A stretch of 64,000 nucleotides of DNA from assembly GCA_004298905.1 (NCBI GenBank), contig SCTK01000004.1:1-64000 (forward strand), read 5' to 3'. The DNA is from Burkholderiaceae bacterium (lineage in GTDB: Bacteria; Pseudomonadota; Gammaproteobacteria; Burkholderiales; Burkholderiaceae_D). This document shows positions 1 through 9,960 of the stretch, piece after piece; the first letter of the stretch is position 1; each line of letters begins with the position of its first letter. A program made the translations under genes and the position numbers. Under the pieces are notes generated by a model. That model was not told where the DNA came from. It was given only the letters and a program-made list of their open reading frames with translations, and did not search any database.

Positions 1-211
1 CAACTATCGTCCGCAGTTCTACTTCCGCACCACCGACGTCACCGGTGCGATCAGCCTGCCCGAAGGCACCGAGATGGTCATGCCTGGCGACAACGTCAGC
101 ATCACCGTCAAGCTGATTGCTCCGATCGCCATGGAAGAAGGTCTGCGCTTTGCCATTCGCGAAGGCGGTCGTACCGTCGGCGCGGGTGTGGTGGCTAAGA
201 TTATTGAATAA
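1..211 (+). CDS. tuf: Elongation factor Tu, C-terminal part (partial)
   Basis: The first 69 codons in frame 2 end at a TAA at 209-211 and read as domain III of EF-Tu, including [15 protein letters not shown] and a C-terminus of [10 protein letters not shown]-Tu delivers aminoacyl-tRNA to the ribosome as a GTP complex. The gene starts before the window. Its position directly upstream of rpsJ is the usual end of a str-type operon joined to the S10 operon in betaproteobacteria. Two hairpins separate it from rpsJ, with no U-tract, so read-through into rpsJ is likely. Confidence 0.97.
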   Translation, partial: NYRPQFYFRTTDVTGAISLPEGTEMVMPGDNVSITVKLIAPIAMEEGLRFAIREGGRTVGAGVVAKIIE

Positions 212-221
212 GTAGGCGGTT

Positions 222-279
222 GCAGTCGGCAGCTGCTGTTGCCGACTGCGGACTGATATTCGCTGCCGCTTGCGGCAGC
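222..279 (+). promoter_or_regulatory. Two hairpins in the tuf-rpsJ spacer
   Basis: A perfect 10-bp stem (222-231 with 240-249) is followed by a 7-bp stem with a CTTG loop (262-268 with 273-279). No run of T follows at once, so these look more like RNA processing or stabilising elements than an intrinsic terminator. They sit just before the rpsJ ribosome binding site. Confidence 0.45.
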
Positions 280-302
280 TCGCTCTTTGATTAGGAATCA
301 GC

Positions 303-620
303 ATGAGTACGCAAAGCCAGAAAATCCGCATTCGCCTGAAAGCGTTTGACTACAAATTGATCGACCAATCGGCCGCCGAGATTGTCGATACCGCCAAACG
401 CACGGGTGCAGTGGTGCGCGGGCCAGTGCCGCTGCCGACGCGCATTCAGCGCTTCGACATTTTGCGCAGCCCGCACGTGAACAAGACTTCGCGCGACCAG
501 TTCGAGATCCGCACCCACCAACGCCTGATGGACATCGTCGATCCGACCGATAAAACGGTTGATGCGTTGATGAAACTGGATTTGCCGGCCGGCGTGGATG
601 TGGAAATCAAGTTGAACTGA
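303..620 (+). CDS. rpsJ: 30S ribosomal protein S10
   Basis: The 105-residue product matches S10 in length and sequence ([18 protein letters not shown], then GPVPLPTR and [13 protein letters not shown]). S10 is part of the 30S head and, as NusE, of transcription antitermination complexes. A TAGGAA ribosome binding site precedes the ATG. It is separated from rplC by a promoter and leader of about 145 bases, so here rpsJ probably travels with the tuf transcript as well as heading the ribosomal block. Confidence 0.98.
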   Translation: MSTQSQKIRIRLKAFDYKLIDQSAAEIVDTAKRTGAVVRGPVPLPTRIQRFDILRSPHVNKTSRDQFEIRTHQRLMDIVDPTDKTVDALMKLDLPAGVDVEIKLN

Positions 621-649
621 GCAAGTTGAATTGATTTTTGCGCAGCTAG

Positions 650-679
650 TTGCATTTTATTGGTCCGCTAGGATATAAT
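650..679 (+). promoter_or_regulatory. Sigma70-type promoter upstream of rplC
   Basis: TTGCAT at 650-655, an 18-base spacer, and a perfect TATAAT at 674-679. The bases after the -10 are GC-rich (CGCGGG), which in ribosomal promoters usually goes with stringent control. The transcript would start near 686 and carry a leader of about 80 bases before rplC. A very similar TTGCAA/TATACT promoter with a GC-rich discriminator lies before rplN. Confidence 0.7.
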
Positions 680-698
680 CGCGGGCTTCGTTTCAAAG

Positions 699-754
699 GG
701 CGGCCGCATGTGCTGGTCGCCTCAATTTTTTGGTCCCGATCAATCGCAATCGGG
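699..754 (+). promoter_or_regulatory. rplC leader: attenuator-like hairpin and second hairpin at the ribosome binding site
   Basis: Stem GGCGGCC (699-705) pairs with GGTCGCC (715-721, one G-U), followed 4 bases later by six T (726-731), the layout of an intrinsic terminator inside the leader. A second hairpin, CCCGAT (735-740) with ATCGGG (749-754), ends one base before the AGGAG site. This suggests attenuation or translational control of the S10 operon. Control by L4 is known for the Escherichia coli S10 leader but is only inferred here. Confidence 0.5.
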
Positions 755-766
755 CAGGAGAAAACA

Positions 767-1429
767 ATGAGCCTTGGCCTGGTTGGTCGCAAGGTTGGTA
801 TGACCCGTATCTTCACGGACGATGGCGATTCAGTGCCTGTGACCGTGCTGGACGTGTCGAACAACCGCGTGACCCAAATCAAGACCGAACAGACGGATGG
901 CTATAACGCGGTGCAAGTCGCGTTTGGCACCCGCCGTGTTTCGCGTGTCACCAAAGCTGCTGCCGGACATTTCGCCAAGGCGGGTGTCGAGGCGGGCAGC
1001 GTTCTGAAAGAATTCCGTGTCGATGCTGCCAAAGCGGCCGAGCTCAAAGCCGGTCAAACGCTGGGCGTCGTCGATCTGTTCCAAGCCGGTCAGAAAGTGG
1101 ATGTGACGGGCGTGACGATGGGTAAAGGCTTCGCCGGTACCATCGCCCGCTACAACTTCGCTTCGGGTCGCGCTTCGCACGGTAACTCGCGTTCGCACAA
1201 TGTGCCGGGCTCGATCGGTATGGCGCAGGATCCGGGTCGTGTGTTCCCGGGCAAGCGCATGGCCGGTCATGACGGCGCTGCCAAGCGTACTGTGCAGAAT
1301 CTGGAAATCGCTCGCGTCGACGAGCAACGTGGTTTGCTGCTGGTGAAGGGCGCTGTGCCCGGTCACAAAGGTGGCAATGTCGTCGTCAGCCCGGCAGTGC
1401 GCATGGCGCAATCTGCCGCAGCGAAATAA
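767..1429 (+). CDS. rplC: 50S ribosomal protein L3
   Basis: The 220-residue product begins [16 protein letters not shown], the standard L3 start; the open frame continues upstream to 650 but that part is leader. L3 binds 23S rRNA near the peptidyl transferase centre. The loop region [15 protein letters not shown] and [11 protein letters not shown] are typical. AGGAG at 756-760 is the ribosome binding site for the chosen ATG. It is the first gene of a closely spaced series rplC-rplD-rplW-rplB-rpsS-rplV-rpsC-rplP-rpmC-rpsQ. Confidence 0.98.
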   Translation: MSLGLVGRKVGMTRIFTDDGDSVPVTVLDVSNNRVTQIKTEQTDGYNAVQVAFGTRRVSRVTKAAAGHFAKAGVEAGSVLKEFRVDAAKAAELKAGQTLGVVDLFQAGQKVDVTGVTMGKGFAGTIARYNFASGRASHGNSRSHNVPGSIGMAQDPGRVFPGKRMAGHDGAAKRTVQNLEIARVDEQRGLLLVKGAVPGHKGGNVVVSPAVRMAQSAAAK

Positions 1430-1440
1430 GGAGCGCACAG

Positions 1441-2061
1441 ATGGAACTCAAGCTCCTGAATGACAAGGGTCAATCGGCGTCGAATGTTACTGCGCCCGAT
1501 ACCGTGTTTGCACGTGACTACAACGAACCGCTGATTCATCAGCTGGTGGTGGCGTATCAAGCCAACGCCCGCAGTGGTAACCGCAAGCAAAAAGACCGCG
1601 AAGAAGTGCGTCACTCGACCAAGAAGCCGTTCAAGCAAAAAGGAACGGGTCGTGCGCGTGCCGGTATGACCTCCTCGCCTCTGTGGCGTGGTGGCGGCAA
1701 GATTTTCCCGAACTCGCCGGACGAAAACTTCACCCAGAAAGTGAACAAGAAAATGTACCGCGCAGGCGTGTGCTCGATCTTGTCGCAACTGGCGCGTGAA
1801 GGCCGTCTCGCCGTGGTCGAGAGTTTTGAAGTGGATGCGCCGAAAACCAAGTTGGTTTACGACAAGCTCAAAGGCATGGGTCTGGAATCCGTGCTCGTGA
1901 TTACCGACGAGCTGACCGAAAACCTGTACCTGGCTTCGCGCAACCTGACCAATGTGCTGATCGTTGAGCCGCGTCATGCCGATCCGGTGGCGCTGGTGCA
2001 CTACAAGAAAGTGCTGATCACCAAGCCGGCCATGGCCAAGATTGAGGAGATGCTGGCATGA
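1441..2061 (+). CDS. rplD: 50S ribosomal protein L4
   Basis: The 206-residue product shows the L4 pattern: [10 protein letters not shown] at the start, [11 protein letters not shown] and SSPLWRGGG of the long rRNA-binding loop, and [11 protein letters not shown]4 lines the exit tunnel and in Escherichia coli also represses its own operon. It starts 11 bases after rplC and its TGA overlaps the rplW ATG by 4 bases, so the two are translationally coupled. Confidence 0.98.
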   Translation: MELKLLNDKGQSASNVTAPDTVFARDYNEPLIHQLVVAYQANARSGNRKQKDREEVRHSTKKPFKQKGTGRARAGMTSSPLWRGGGKIFPNSPDENFTQKVNKKMYRAGVCSILSQLAREGRLAVVESFEVDAPKTKLVYDKLKGMGLESVLVITDELTENLYLASRNLTNVLIVEPRHADPVALVHYKKVLITKPAMAKIEEMLA

Positions 2062-2371
2062 CTACCAACATGAGTCCCAATACCACGCGTCTGATGAATG
2101 TTCTGCTGGCCCCGATCGTCTCTGAAAAGAGCACGATGGTCGCAGAGAAGAATGAACAAGTGGCTTTCCGTGTGATTCAGGATGCCACCAAAGCCGAGAT
2201 CAAGGCGGCCGTTGAACTGCTGTTCAAGGTCGAAGTGGAATCGGTTCAGGTCTTGAACGTCAAGGGCAAAGCCAAGCGTTTCGGTCGTTTCACCGGCCGT
2301 CGCAGCAATGTGCGTAAAGCCTACGTTTGCCTGAAGCCGGGTCAGGAAATCAACTTCGCGGAGGCCCAATA

Positions 2372-2372
<1 letters not shown>
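2058..2372 (+). CDS. rplW: 50S ribosomal protein L23
   Basis: The 104-residue product contains the L23 core [25 protein letters not shown] (read in parts) and an [11 protein letters not shown]-terminal segment. L23 sits at the tunnel exit and is the docking point for trigger factor and SRP. The ATG at 2058 overlaps the rplD stop; a second ATG at 2070 is possible, with a short variable N-terminus either way. Its TAA shares one base with the rplB ATG. Confidence 0.97.
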
Positions 2373-3196
<824 letters not shown>

Positions 3197-3205
3197 GGGG
3201 ACGAC

Positions 3206-3481
3206 ATGGCACGTTCAGTGAAAAAAGGGCCGTTTTGCGACGCCCATTTGATTAAAAAAGTGGAAACCGCGGTTTCGACCAAAGACAAGCGTCCGCTCAA
3301 GACCTGGTCGCGTCGTTCCACGGTGCTGCCGGATTTCATCGGTCTGACGATTGCCGTGCACAACGGCCGTCAACATGTACCGGTCTACATCTCGGAAAAC
3401 ATGGTCGGCCACAAGCTCGGCGAATTTGCCTTGACCCGGACGTTCAAGGGTCATGCCGCCGACAAGAAGGCCAAGAAATAA
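3206..3481 (+). CDS. rpsS: 30S ribosomal protein S19
   Basis: The 91-residue product begins [15 protein letters not shown] and ends in lysine-rich [11 protein letters not shown], typical of S19 of the 30S head, which with S13 contacts the A site and the 50S subunit. It starts 9 bases after rplB with AGGGGA as ribosome binding site. Confidence 0.98.
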   Translation: MARSVKKGPFCDAHLIKKVETAVSTKDKRPLKTWSRRSTVLPDFIGLTIAVHNGRQHVPVYISENMVGHKLGEFALTRTFKGHAADKKAKK

Positions 3482-3490
3482 GGAATGATG

Positions 3491-3820
3491 ATGGAAACGA
3501 CAGCAACACTGCGTGGTGTCCGTCTTTCGGCCCAGAAAGCCCGTCTGGTGGCAGACATGGTGCGTGGCAAGCCGGTGGATCAAGCGCTCAATATCTTGGC
3601 GTTCTGCCCCAAAAAAGGCGCAACCATCGTCAAGAAAGTTCTGGAGTCGGCCATTGCCAACGCCGAACACAATGACGCCGCTGACATCGATACGCTCAAA
3701 GTGAAAACGATTTACGTGGACAAGGCGACTTCGCTGAAGCGCTTTACCGCCCGCGCCAAAGGCCGCGGCAACCAGATCGAAAAGCAAACCTGCCACATTT
3801 TCGTGGCCGTGGGGGACTAA
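3491..3820 (+). CDS. rplV: 50S ribosomal protein L22
   Basis: L22 with the beta-hairpin that reaches the exit tunnel ([18 protein letters not shown]). Three ATG codons lie in a row at 3485-3493. The third is chosen because AGGA at 3481-3484 is then 6 bases away and the product, 109 residues starting METTATLRG, matches the family length. The first ATG would be only one or two bases from the binding site. Confidence 0.96.
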   Translation: METTATLRGVRLSAQKARLVADMVRGKPVDQALNILAFCPKKGATIVKKVLESAIANAEHNDAADIDTLKVKTIYVDKATSLKRFTARAKGRGNQIEKQTCHIFVAVGD

Positions 3821-3824
3821 GAGT

Positions 3825-4676
3825 ATGGGTCAGAAAATACATCCAACCGGATTCCGCCTCGCCGTCTCGCGCGACTGGGGCTCACGCTGGTACGCCAAAA
3901 ACGCGGACTTTGCCGAGAAGCTCGGTGAAGACATCAAGGTGCGCGAGTACCTGAAAAAGAAACTGAAGAACGCTTCTGTCAGCCGCGTGCTGATCGAGCG
4001 CCCCGCCAAGAACGCGCGTATCACTGTGTTTTCTGCGCGTCCGGGCGTGGTGATCGGCAAGAAAGGCGAAGACATCGAAGTGCTCAAGGCCGATCTGCAG
4101 CGCCTGATGGGCGTGCCCGTGCACGTCAACATCGAGGAAGTGCGCAAGCCGGAAATCGATGCGCAACTGATCGCCGATTCGATTGCCCAGCAGCTCGAAA
4201 AACGGATCATGTTCCGTCGCGCCATGAAACGTGCGATGCAGAACGCCATGCGTCTCGGTGCTCAAGGCATCAAAATCATGTCGTCCGGCCGTTTGAATGG
4301 GATCGAAATTGCGCGTACCGAGTGGTACCGCGAAGGCCGCGTGCCACTTCATACGCTGCGTGCCGACATCGACTACGGTTTCGGCGAAGCGCAAACGACC
4401 TACGGCATTATCGGTATCAAGGTGTGGGTCTACAAGGGTGACAACCTGGGTCGTAAAGAAGTTGGCGCAGCTGCGCCTGCAGATACGGCCGAGAGGGAAG
4501 ATCAGCGTCCGGCCCGTCGTCCCGCCGCCAAACCGGCGAGCCGTCCGGCCCGTGCCAAGAAAGAAGGCGATGCTGCGGCTCCCGCAGAAGCGCCCAAGAC
4601 CACGGTCAAGCGTGTGCGCAAAGCCCCTGCGGCTGTTGCGCCCAAGGCTGACACCGCCGGTTCAGGAGATAAATGA
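3825..4676 (+). CDS. rpsC: 30S ribosomal protein S3 with long C-terminal tail
   Basis: The 283-residue product has the normal S3 body ([20 protein letters not shown]-domain loop [32 protein letters not shown]). S3 forms part of the mRNA entry channel and helicase of the 30S head. After about residue 210 it carries an extension of about 70 residues rich in Ala, Pro, Lys and Arg, longer than the Escherichia coli protein (233 residues). Similar but variable tails are common in betaproteobacterial S3. It ends overlapping the rplP start. Confidence 0.98.
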   Translation: MGQKIHPTGFRLAVSRDWGSRWYAKNADFAEKLGEDIKVREYLKKKLKNASVSRVLIERPAKNARITVFSARPGVVIGKKGEDIEVLKADLQRLMGVPVHVNIEEVRKPEIDAQLIADSIAQQLEKRIMFRRAMKRAMQNAMRLGAQGIKIMSSGRLNGIEIARTEWYREGRVPLHTLRADIDYGFGEAQTTYGIIGIKVWVYKGDNLGRKEVGAAAPADTAEREDQRPARRPAAKPASRPARAKKEGDAAAPAEAPKTTVKRVRKAPAAVAPKADTAGSGDK

Positions 4677-5092
4677 TGTTGCAACCATCGCGTAGAAAAT
4701 ATCGCAAGGAACAGAAGGGCCGCAATACCGGCCTGGCGACTGTCGGCACCAATGTGTCGTTCGGCGAGTACGGTCTGAAATCGACTGCGCGCGGCCGTTT
4801 GACGGCACGTCAGATCGAAGCCGCCCGTCGTGCCATGACCCGTCACATCAAACGGGGTGGTCGTATCTGGATTCGCATTTTCCCGGACAAGCCGATCTCC
4901 ACCAAGCCTGCAGAGGTACGGATGGGTAACGGCAAGGGCAACCCTGAGTACTACGTTGCCGAGATTCAGCCAGGCAAGGTGCTGTACGAAATGGACGGCG
5001 TCGATGAAACGCTGGCGCGCGAGGCGTTCCGCCTGGCTGCGGCCAAGCTGCCTCTGTCGACGGTGTTCGTCACGCGTCAAGTAGGAGCGTAA
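4676..5092 (+). CDS. rplP: 50S ribosomal protein L16
   Basis: A 138-residue L16 beginning [17 protein letters not shown]. Of two adjacent ATG codons (4673, 4676) the second is chosen: AGGAG at 4664-4668 is 7 bases from it and 4 from the first. L16 helps position A-site tRNA. The start overlaps the rpsC stop and the TAA overlaps the region of the rpmC start. Confidence 0.97.
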   Translation: MLQPSRRKYRKEQKGRNTGLATVGTNVSFGEYGLKSTARGRLTARQIEAARRAMTRHIKRGGRIWIRIFPDKPISTKPAEVRMGNGKGNPEYYVAEIQPGKVLYEMDGVDETLAREAFRLAAAKLPLSTVFVTRQVGA

Positions 5093-5094
5093 TG

Positions 5095-5289
5095 ATGAAA
5101 GCCAGCGAACTCCGCAGCAAGGATCAAGAAGGTCTGGACAAAGAGTTGAACGAATTGCTCAAGGCGCAATTCGGTCTGCGCATGCAATTGGGCACGCAGC
5201 AGCTCAGCAATACCAGCCAGTTGAAAAAAGTACGCCGCGATATCGCGCGCGTGAATACGGTTAAAAACGAGAAGGCCACGCAAAAATGA
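5095..5289 (+). CDS. rpmC: 50S ribosomal protein L29
   Basis: A 64-residue product, [18 protein letters not shown] followed by a second helix ending [16 protein letters not shown], the two-helix fold of L29 at the tunnel exit. AGGAG precedes the start; the alternative ATG at 5092 overlaps the rplP stop. Its TGA overlaps the rpsQ ATG (ATGA at 5286-5289). Confidence 0.97.
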   Translation: MKASELRSKDQEGLDKELNELLKAQFGLRMQLGTQQLSNTSQLKKVRRDIARVNTVKNEKATQK

Positions 5290-5552
5290 GCGAACAAGCC
5301 AAACTCAAACGTTCGTTGATCGGCAAGATCGTCAGCGACAAAATGGACAAGACGGTCACCGTGCTGGTCGAGCGTCATGTGCAACACGCGTTGTACGGCA
5401 AGTTCATCGTGCGCTCGAAGAAATACCACGCCCACGACGAAACCAACCAGTACAAGGAAGGCGATACGGTCGAGATTCAAGAGACCCGCCCGCTGTCCAA
5501 AACCAAAGCCTGGGCGGTCACCCGTCTGGTTGAAGCGGCCCGCGTGATTTAA
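5286..5552 (+). CDS. rpsQ: 30S ribosomal protein S17
   Basis: The 88-residue product has the S17 OB-fold signatures [18 protein letters not shown] and YHAHDETN with [16 protein letters not shown]17 is a primary 16S rRNA binder. It closes the first ribosomal run; a gap of 216 bases with its own promoter follows before rplN. Confidence 0.98.
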   Translation: MSEQAKLKRSLIGKIVSDKMDKTVTVLVERHVQHALYGKFIVRSKKYHAHDETNQYKEGDTVEIQETRPLSKTKAWAVTRLVEAARVI

Positions 5553-5597
5553 CGCTGCGCGGCGACAACGGTGCGCTGCCTGTTACGGGCGGCGCGC

Positions 5598-5627
5598 TTG
5601 CAAAGAATAGAAGTACGCTGTTATACT
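5598..5627 (+). promoter_or_regulatory. Promoter of the spc-type operon (rplN onward)
   Basis: TTGCAA at 5598-5603, an 18-base spacer and TATACT at 5622-5627, followed by a GC-rich discriminator. Same layout as the rplC promoter at 650-679. It would give a leader of about 135 bases before rplN, separating an S10 unit from an spc unit. Confidence 0.65.
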
Positions 5628-5633
5628 GCGCGG

Positions 5634-5707
5634 CTTCGCTTTTCTGGAAACTCAAAAGCGAAGGTTGTGCAAACCATCCACCCCAAACGGTTTGCCGGTG
5701 CATCCGG
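5634..5707 (+). promoter_or_regulatory. Structured leader of rplN
   Basis: Three hairpins in a row: a perfect 10-bp stem CTTCGCTTTT (5634-5643) with AAAAGCGAAG (5654-5663); GCAAACC (5669-5675) with GGTTTGC (5689-5695); and GCCG with CGGC around 5694-5707, which competes with the second. No coding sequence fits here. Competing stems are what a protein-controlled leader would look like, but the regulator is unknown. Confidence 0.5.
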
Positions 5708-5768
5708 CGGATTCGACGGGACCAAGACTGACCATCGCTGTGATGGGTTAAGTTGGGAAGAGGACATC

Positions 5769-6137
5769 ATGATTCAAATGCAGTCTAGGCTGGACGTGGC
5801 CGACAACACCGGTGCGCGCTCGATTCAGTGCATCAAGGTGCTGGGCGGCTCGAAGCGTCGCTACGCCAATGTGGGCGACATCATCAAGGTCAGCGTGAAA
5901 GACGCTGCCCCGCGCGGCCGCGTGAAAAAGGGCGACATTTACAACGCCGTGGTGGTGCGTACCGCCAAGGGCGTGCGTCGTGCCGACGGTTCGCTGATCA
6001 AATTTGATGGCAATGCAGCCGTGCTGCTCAATGCCAAGCTGGAGCCGATTGGCACCCGCATCTTCGGGCCGGTCACGCGTGAATTGCGTACCGAGCGCTT
6101 CATGAAGATCGTGTCGCTGGCGCCGGAAGTGCTGTGA
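5769..6137 (+). CDS. rplN: 50S ribosomal protein L14
   Basis: A 122-residue L14, [18 protein letters not shown] at the start and [25 protein letters not shown]-type end (read in parts). L14 binds the factor region and forms bridge B8. The open frame extends upstream to 5571 but GAAGAGG and family length place the start at 5769. Confidence 0.98.
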   Translation: MIQMQSRLDVADNTGARSIQCIKVLGGSKRRYANVGDIIKVSVKDAAPRGRVKKGDIYNAVVVRTAKGVRRADGSLIKFDGNAAVLLNAKLEPIGTRIFGPVTRELRTERFMKIVSLAPEVL

Positions 6138-6152
6138 GGTTGCGAGGTTGAT

Positions 6153-6476
6153 ATGGAAAAAATTATCAAGGGTGACGAAGTCATCGTTCTGACCGGTAAA
6201 GACAAAGGCAAGCGCGGCACCGTGCTGCGCCGCTCGGGTACCGATCATGTGGTGGTCGAAGGCGTGAATGTGGTGAAGAAGCACCAGCGTCCGAATCCGA
6301 TGAAAAACGAACAGGGTGGCATCGTCGACAAGACCATGCCGATCCAGGTGTCGAATGTGGCGCTGTTCAATCCGGCCACACAAAAAGCGGACCGCGTGGG
6401 TTTCAAGCTGCTGGACGATGGCAAGAAAGTGCGCGTATTCAAATCCAGCGGCGAGATTGTCGCCGCCAAGGCTTGA
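6153..6476 (+). CDS. rplX: 50S ribosomal protein L24
   Basis: The 107-residue product has the KOW motif ([18 protein letters not shown]) and [18 protein letters not shown]24 is an early assembly initiator on 23S rRNA. It begins 15 bases after rplN and ends 20 bases before the rplE start. Confidence 0.98.
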   Translation: MEKIIKGDEVIVLTGKDKGKRGTVLRRSGTDHVVVEGVNVVKKHQRPNPMKNEQGGIVDKTMPIQVSNVALFNPATQKADRVGFKLLDDGKKVRVFKSSGEIVAAKA

Positions 6477-6496
6477 TTGAAAGGCTGAGGACTGAC

Positions 6497-7036
6497 ATGG
6501 CCCGTTTGCAACAAGTTTACAAAGAGAGCATCGCCCCCGCGTTGGTGAAGCAATTCGCCTACAAATCGACGATGGAAGTGCCGCGCATCACCAAGATCAC
6601 CCTCAACATGGGGTTGTCGGAAGCGGTGGCGGACAAGAAAATCATCGAACACGCAGTCGGTGATCTGACCAAGATCGCCGGTCAAAAACCGGTCGTGACC
6701 AAGGCGCGTAAAGCTATTGCTGGCTTCAAGATCCGTCAGGGTTATCCGATTGGCTGCATGGTGACCTTGCGCGGCGAGCGCATGTTTGAATTTCTCGACC
6801 GCCTGGTGACGATTGCGTTGCCGCGCGTGCGCGATTTCCGTGGGGTGTCCGGTCGTGCCTTTGATGGCCGCGGCAACTACAACATCGGGGTGAAAGAGCA
6901 GATCATTTTCCCCGAGATCGATTACGACAAGATCGATGCATTGCGTGGCCTGAACATCAGTGTCACTACCACCGCCAAGACCGATGCAGAAGCCAAGGCA
7001 CTGCTGGCGGCATTCAAATTTCCTTTCAAGAATTGA
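6497..7036 (+). CDS. rplE: 50S ribosomal protein L5
   Basis: A 179-residue L5 starting [16 protein letters not shown], with the 5S rRNA-binding pattern ([43 protein letters not shown]). The frame extends upstream to 6473 inside the end of rplX; GCTGAGG favours the ATG at 6497. L5 bridges 5S rRNA and P-site tRNA. Confidence 0.98.
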   Translation: MARLQQVYKESIAPALVKQFAYKSTMEVPRITKITLNMGLSEAVADKKIIEHAVGDLTKIAGQKPVVTKARKAIAGFKIRQGYPIGCMVTLRGERMFEFLDRLVTIALPRVRDFRGVSGRAFDGRGNYNIGVKEQIIFPEIDYDKIDALRGLNISVTTTAKTDAEAKALLAAFKFPFKN

Positions 7037-7044
7037 GGTGACCA

Positions 7045-7350
7045 GTGGCCAAACTTGCACTGATTAACCGTGAAGTCAAACGCGCCAAGCTGGCAAAGCA
7101 GTACGACGCCAAACGCAAGGCATTGAAGGCCGTCATCGCGGACCAGAGCCAGTCGGAAGAAGAGCGCTACAACGCGCGTCTGAAGCTGCAGCAACTGCCG
7201 CGCAATGCCAGCCCGACGCGTCAGCGCAACCGCTGCTCGTTGACGGGCCGTCCGCGTGGCGTGTTCCGCCAGTTCGGTCTGGCACGCCTGAAATTGCGCG
7301 ATCTGGCCATGCGTGGCGAGATCCCCGGCCTGACCAAGGCCAGCTGGTAA
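7045..7350 (+). CDS. rpsN: 30S ribosomal protein S14, zinc-free type
   Basis: A 101-residue S14 with a GTG start (7045) preceded by TTGAGGTG. It has [18 protein letters not shown] but no CxxC pairs, so it is the long zinc-independent form. S14 sits in the 30S head. The window's L36 by contrast keeps zinc ligands. Confidence 0.98.
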   Translation: MAKLALINREVKRAKLAKQYDAKRKALKAVIADQSQSEEERYNARLKLQQLPRNASPTRQRNRCSLTGRPRGVFRQFGLARLKLRDLAMRGEIPGLTKASW

Positions 7351-7372
7351 ACCTGGAAGCGAGGAAAAGACA

Positions 7373-7768
7373 ATGAGCATGAGCGATCCGATCGCCGATA
7401 TGTTGACCCGCATTCGCAACGCGCAGCGCGTTGAGAAGGCGTCCGTGAGCATGCCTTCTTCCAAACTGAAGGTGGCGATTGCAGCGGTGTTGAAAGACGA
7501 AGGCTATATCGACAACTTCAACGTGGTTGAAGCCAGCGGCAAGGCAGAGTTGCAACTGGGCTTGAAGTATTACGCCGGCCGTCCGGTCATCGAACGCATC
7601 GAACGCGTCTCGAAACCCGGTCTGCGTATTTACAAAGGCCGCGGCAATCTGCCGCAGGTGATGAATGGTTTGGGGGTGGCGATTGTTTCCACGCCCAAGG
7701 GTGTAATGACTGACCGCAAAGCGCGTGCCACCGGTGTCGGCGGCGAAGTGCTCTGCTACGTCGCCTAA
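7373..7768 (+). CDS. rpsH: 30S ribosomal protein S8
   Basis: The 131-residue product begins [18 protein letters not shown] and ends [21 protein letters not shown], the S8 C-terminal rRNA-binding domain. In Escherichia coli S8 is the translational repressor of the spc operon. GAGGAAAAG precedes the ATG at 7373; a second in-frame ATG at 7379 is less likely given the Escherichia coli homologue also starts MSM. Confidence 0.98.
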   Translation: MSMSDPIADMLTRIRNAQRVEKASVSMPSSKLKVAIAAVLKDEGYIDNFNVVEASGKAELQLGLKYYAGRPVIERIERVSKPGLRIYKGRGNLPQVMNGLGVAIVSTPKGVMTDRKARATGVGGEVLCYVA

Positions 7769-7790
7769 CTGCCCGGGAAGGAATACAACA

Positions 7791-8324
7791 ATGTCTCGCG
7801 TAGCAAAGAATCCGGTGGTATTGCCCAAGGGCGCCGAAGCCCAGGTCAGCGACAGCGCGATCACCGTCAAGGGCCCGCTGGGCACGTTGACGCAAGCGCT
7901 CAACGGCAGCGTCAAGGTCAAGCTGGCCGATGGCCAACTGAGCTTTGAAGTCGCCAACGAAAGTCGTGAAGCGCACGCCATGAGTGGCACGTTGCGCGCA
8001 CTGGTGGCCAATATGGTCAACGGTGTGACCAAGGGTTTTGAGAAAAAATTGACGCTGGTCGGCGTGGGTTACAAGGCACAAGTCCAGGGCGATGCGCTGA
8101 ATCTGGCGCTGGGTTTTTCGCACCCTGTCGTGCACAAGCTGCCCGCCGGTGTGAAGGCTGAAATGCCGACCCCGACTGAAATCATCCTCAAGGGTGCGGA
8201 TCGTCAAAGAGTCGGCCAGTGTGCTGCCGAGGTGCGTGCCTACCGTCCGCCCGAGCCCTACAAAGGCAAGGGTGTGCGTTATGCCGATGAACGAGTTGTC
8301 CTGAAGGAAACGAAGAAAAAATAA
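7791..8324 (+). CDS. rplF: 50S ribosomal protein L6
   Basis: A 177-residue L6 starting [18 protein letters not shown], with two repeated domains and ELVEVGY-type sequences such as [15 protein letters not shown] and [15 protein letters not shown]6 lies near the sarcin-ricin loop. GGAAGGAA is the ribosome binding site; the frame upstream to 7725 overlaps rpsH and is not coding. Confidence 0.98.
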   Translation: MSRVAKNPVVLPKGAEAQVSDSAITVKGPLGTLTQALNGSVKVKLADGQLSFEVANESREAHAMSGTLRALVANMVNGVTKGFEKKLTLVGVGYKAQVQGDALNLALGFSHPVVHKLPAGVKAEMPTPTEIILKGADRQRVGQCAAEVRAYRPPEPYKGKGVRYADERVVLKETKKK

Positions 8325-8376
8325 GGTGTGATCCTTCGATCAATCTTATCTTCGTGAATTAGGAAAGAGAATTGTG

Positions 8377-8742
8377 ATGAATAAAGAGCAAGCGCGAATT
8401 CGCCGGGCGCGCCAAACCCGGGCAAAAATTGCTGAGCTGAAAGTCAATCGACTGACGGTTCATCGTACCAACCTGCACATTTACGCCAGCATCATTTCGG
8501 ACTGCGGCACCAAAGTGCTGGCGACGGCTTCGACGGCCGAAGCGGAAGTGCGTCAGCAATTGACCGGCAGCGCAGGCAAGGGCGGCAACAAGACGGCCGC
8601 CGCACTGGTCGGAAAACGTATTGCGGAAAAAGCCAAGACGGTTGGCGTTTCTTCCGTAGCTTTTGACCGTGCGGGCTACCGCTACCACGGTCGTGTGCAG
8701 GTTCTGGCTGACGCAGCACGCGAAGCCGGTCTGCAGTTTTAA
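8377..8742 (+). CDS. rplR: 50S ribosomal protein L18
   Basis: L18, a 5S rRNA binder; [18 protein letters not shown] at the start and [26 protein letters not shown] at the end (parts). The ATG at 8377 (121 residues) is preferred to the GTG at 8374; AGGAAAGAGA at 8361-8370 fits either. A 52-base spacer without clear structure separates it from rplF. Confidence 0.97.
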   Translation: MNKEQARIRRARQTRAKIAELKVNRLTVHRTNLHIYASIISDCGTKVLATASTAEAEVRQQLTGSAGKGGNKTAAALVGKRIAEKAKTVGVSSVAFDRAGYRYHGRVQVLADAAREAGLQF

Positions 8743-8759
8743 TCGGCGAGGATCAAGTC

Positions 8760-9281
8760 ATGGCAAGAGTCCAACAGAAGGGTGCACAAGCCGAAGAGCG
8801 TGATGACGGCATGCGCGAAAAAATGATCGCGATCAACCGCGTCACCAAAGTGGTGAAGGGCGGTCGTATTCTCGGTTTTGCCGCGCTGACCGTGGTCGGT
8901 GATGGCGATGGCAGCATTGGCATGGGCAAGGGCAAGGCGCGTGAAGTGCCGGTCGCCGTGCAAAAAGCCATGGAACAGGCGCGTCGCAACATGGTCAAGG
9001 TCAGCCTGAAAAACGGCACCCTGCAACACACCGTGATCGGCCATCATGGCGCCGCGACGGTGATGCTGAACCCGGCCAAAGACGGTACCGGCATTATTGC
9101 GGGCGGCCCGATGCGCGCGATTTTCGACGTGCTGGGTGTGCGCAACGTGGTGGCCAAGAGCCACGGTTCGAGCAACCCCTACAACATGGTGCGCGCCACG
9201 CTCGACGGCCTGACGAAGATGAGCACCCCGGCCGAAATTGCTGCCAAGCGCGGCAAGTCGGTTGAAGAGATTCTCGGTTGA
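8760..9281 (+). CDS. rpsE: 30S ribosomal protein S5
   Basis: A 173-residue S5 with the double-stranded-RNA-binding N-terminal domain ([35 protein letters not shown]) and the C-terminal [17 protein letters not shown] segment. S5 supports decoding accuracy and the mRNA entry helicase. It starts 17 bases after rplR. Confidence 0.98.
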   Translation: MARVQQKGAQAEERDDGMREKMIAINRVTKVVKGGRILGFAALTVVGDGDGSIGMGKGKAREVPVAVQKAMEQARRNMVKVSLKNGTLQHTVIGHHGAATVMLNPAKDGTGIIAGGPMRAIFDVLGVRNVVAKSHGSSNPYNMVRATLDGLTKMSTPAEIAAKRGKSVEEILG

Positions 9282-9292
9282 GGTAAAGAACC

Positions 9293-9472
9293 ATGAGCAA
9301 GAAAACACTGAAAGTAGAGCTCGTGCGCAGCCCCATCGGCACGCGCGCATCGCATCGCGGTACCGTGTTGGGCCTGGGCCTGAAACGCATCCGTCAGGTG
9401 CGCGAGCTGGAAGATACGCCCGCCGTGCGCGGCATGATCAACAAGGTCTCTTACCTCGTGAAGCTGGTTTAA
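9293..9472 (+). CDS. rpmD: 50S ribosomal protein L30
   Basis: A 59-residue protein, [20 protein letters not shown] at the start, then [20 protein letters not shown] and an end of KVSYLVKLV. Length and pattern are those of bacterial L30. It lies between rpsE and rplO, its canonical place. GAGGTAAAG precedes the ATG. Confidence 0.97.
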   Translation: MSKKTLKVELVRSPIGTRASHRGTVLGLGLKRIRQVRELEDTPAVRGMINKVSYLVKLV

Positions 9473-9500
9473 GCGCACACGAGAGACTGAGGAGCTATAC

Positions 9501-9932
9501 ATGCAACTGAATCAAATTCAACCTGCCGCCGGTTCCAAACACGCCAAGCGCCGTGTCGGCCGCGGCATCGGTTCCGGTCTCGGTAAAACCGCAGGCCGTG
9601 GTCACAAGGGTCAGAAATCGCGTTCCGGCGGTTTCCACAAAGTCGGCTTTGAAGGCGGTCAAATGCCGCTGCAACGCCGTCTGCCCAAGCGTGGTTTCAA
9701 ATCCATGAACGTCGGTTATGTCGCTGAAGTGCGCCTGTCCGATCTGCAAGCATTGCCGGTCGCTGAAGTCGATCTGCTGGCGCTGAAACAAGCGGGTGTG
9801 GTTGGCCAATTGGTCAAGACCGCACGTGTGATCGAGTCGGGCAAACTGGAACGCAAAGTCGCCGTTAAAGGCCTGGGCGTGACCAAAGGGGCCAAAGCGG
9901 CCATCGAAGCTGCCGGTGGCAGCGTCGCTTGA
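9501..9932 (+). CDS. rplO: 50S ribosomal protein L15
   Basis: A 143-residue L15 with the glycine- and arginine-rich N-terminal arm ([27 protein letters not shown]) and the [19 protein letters not shown]-terminal part. It is a late assembly protein of the 50S subunit. GAGGAGC precedes the ATG. Confidence 0.98.
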   Translation: MQLNQIQPAAGSKHAKRRVGRGIGSGLGKTAGRGHKGQKSRSGGFHKVGFEGGQMPLQRRLPKRGFKSMNVGYVAEVRLSDLQALPVAEVDLLALKQAGVVGQLVKTARVIESGKLERKVAVKGLGVTKGAKAAIEAAGGSVA

Positions 9933-9960
9933 TCAGCTGAATTGAAATAAGGGATAACGC

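Noticed and set aside
5571-5768. N-terminal extension of the rplN frame
   Set aside because: Covers the promoter and structured leader; L14 length and the ribosome binding site give the start at 5769.
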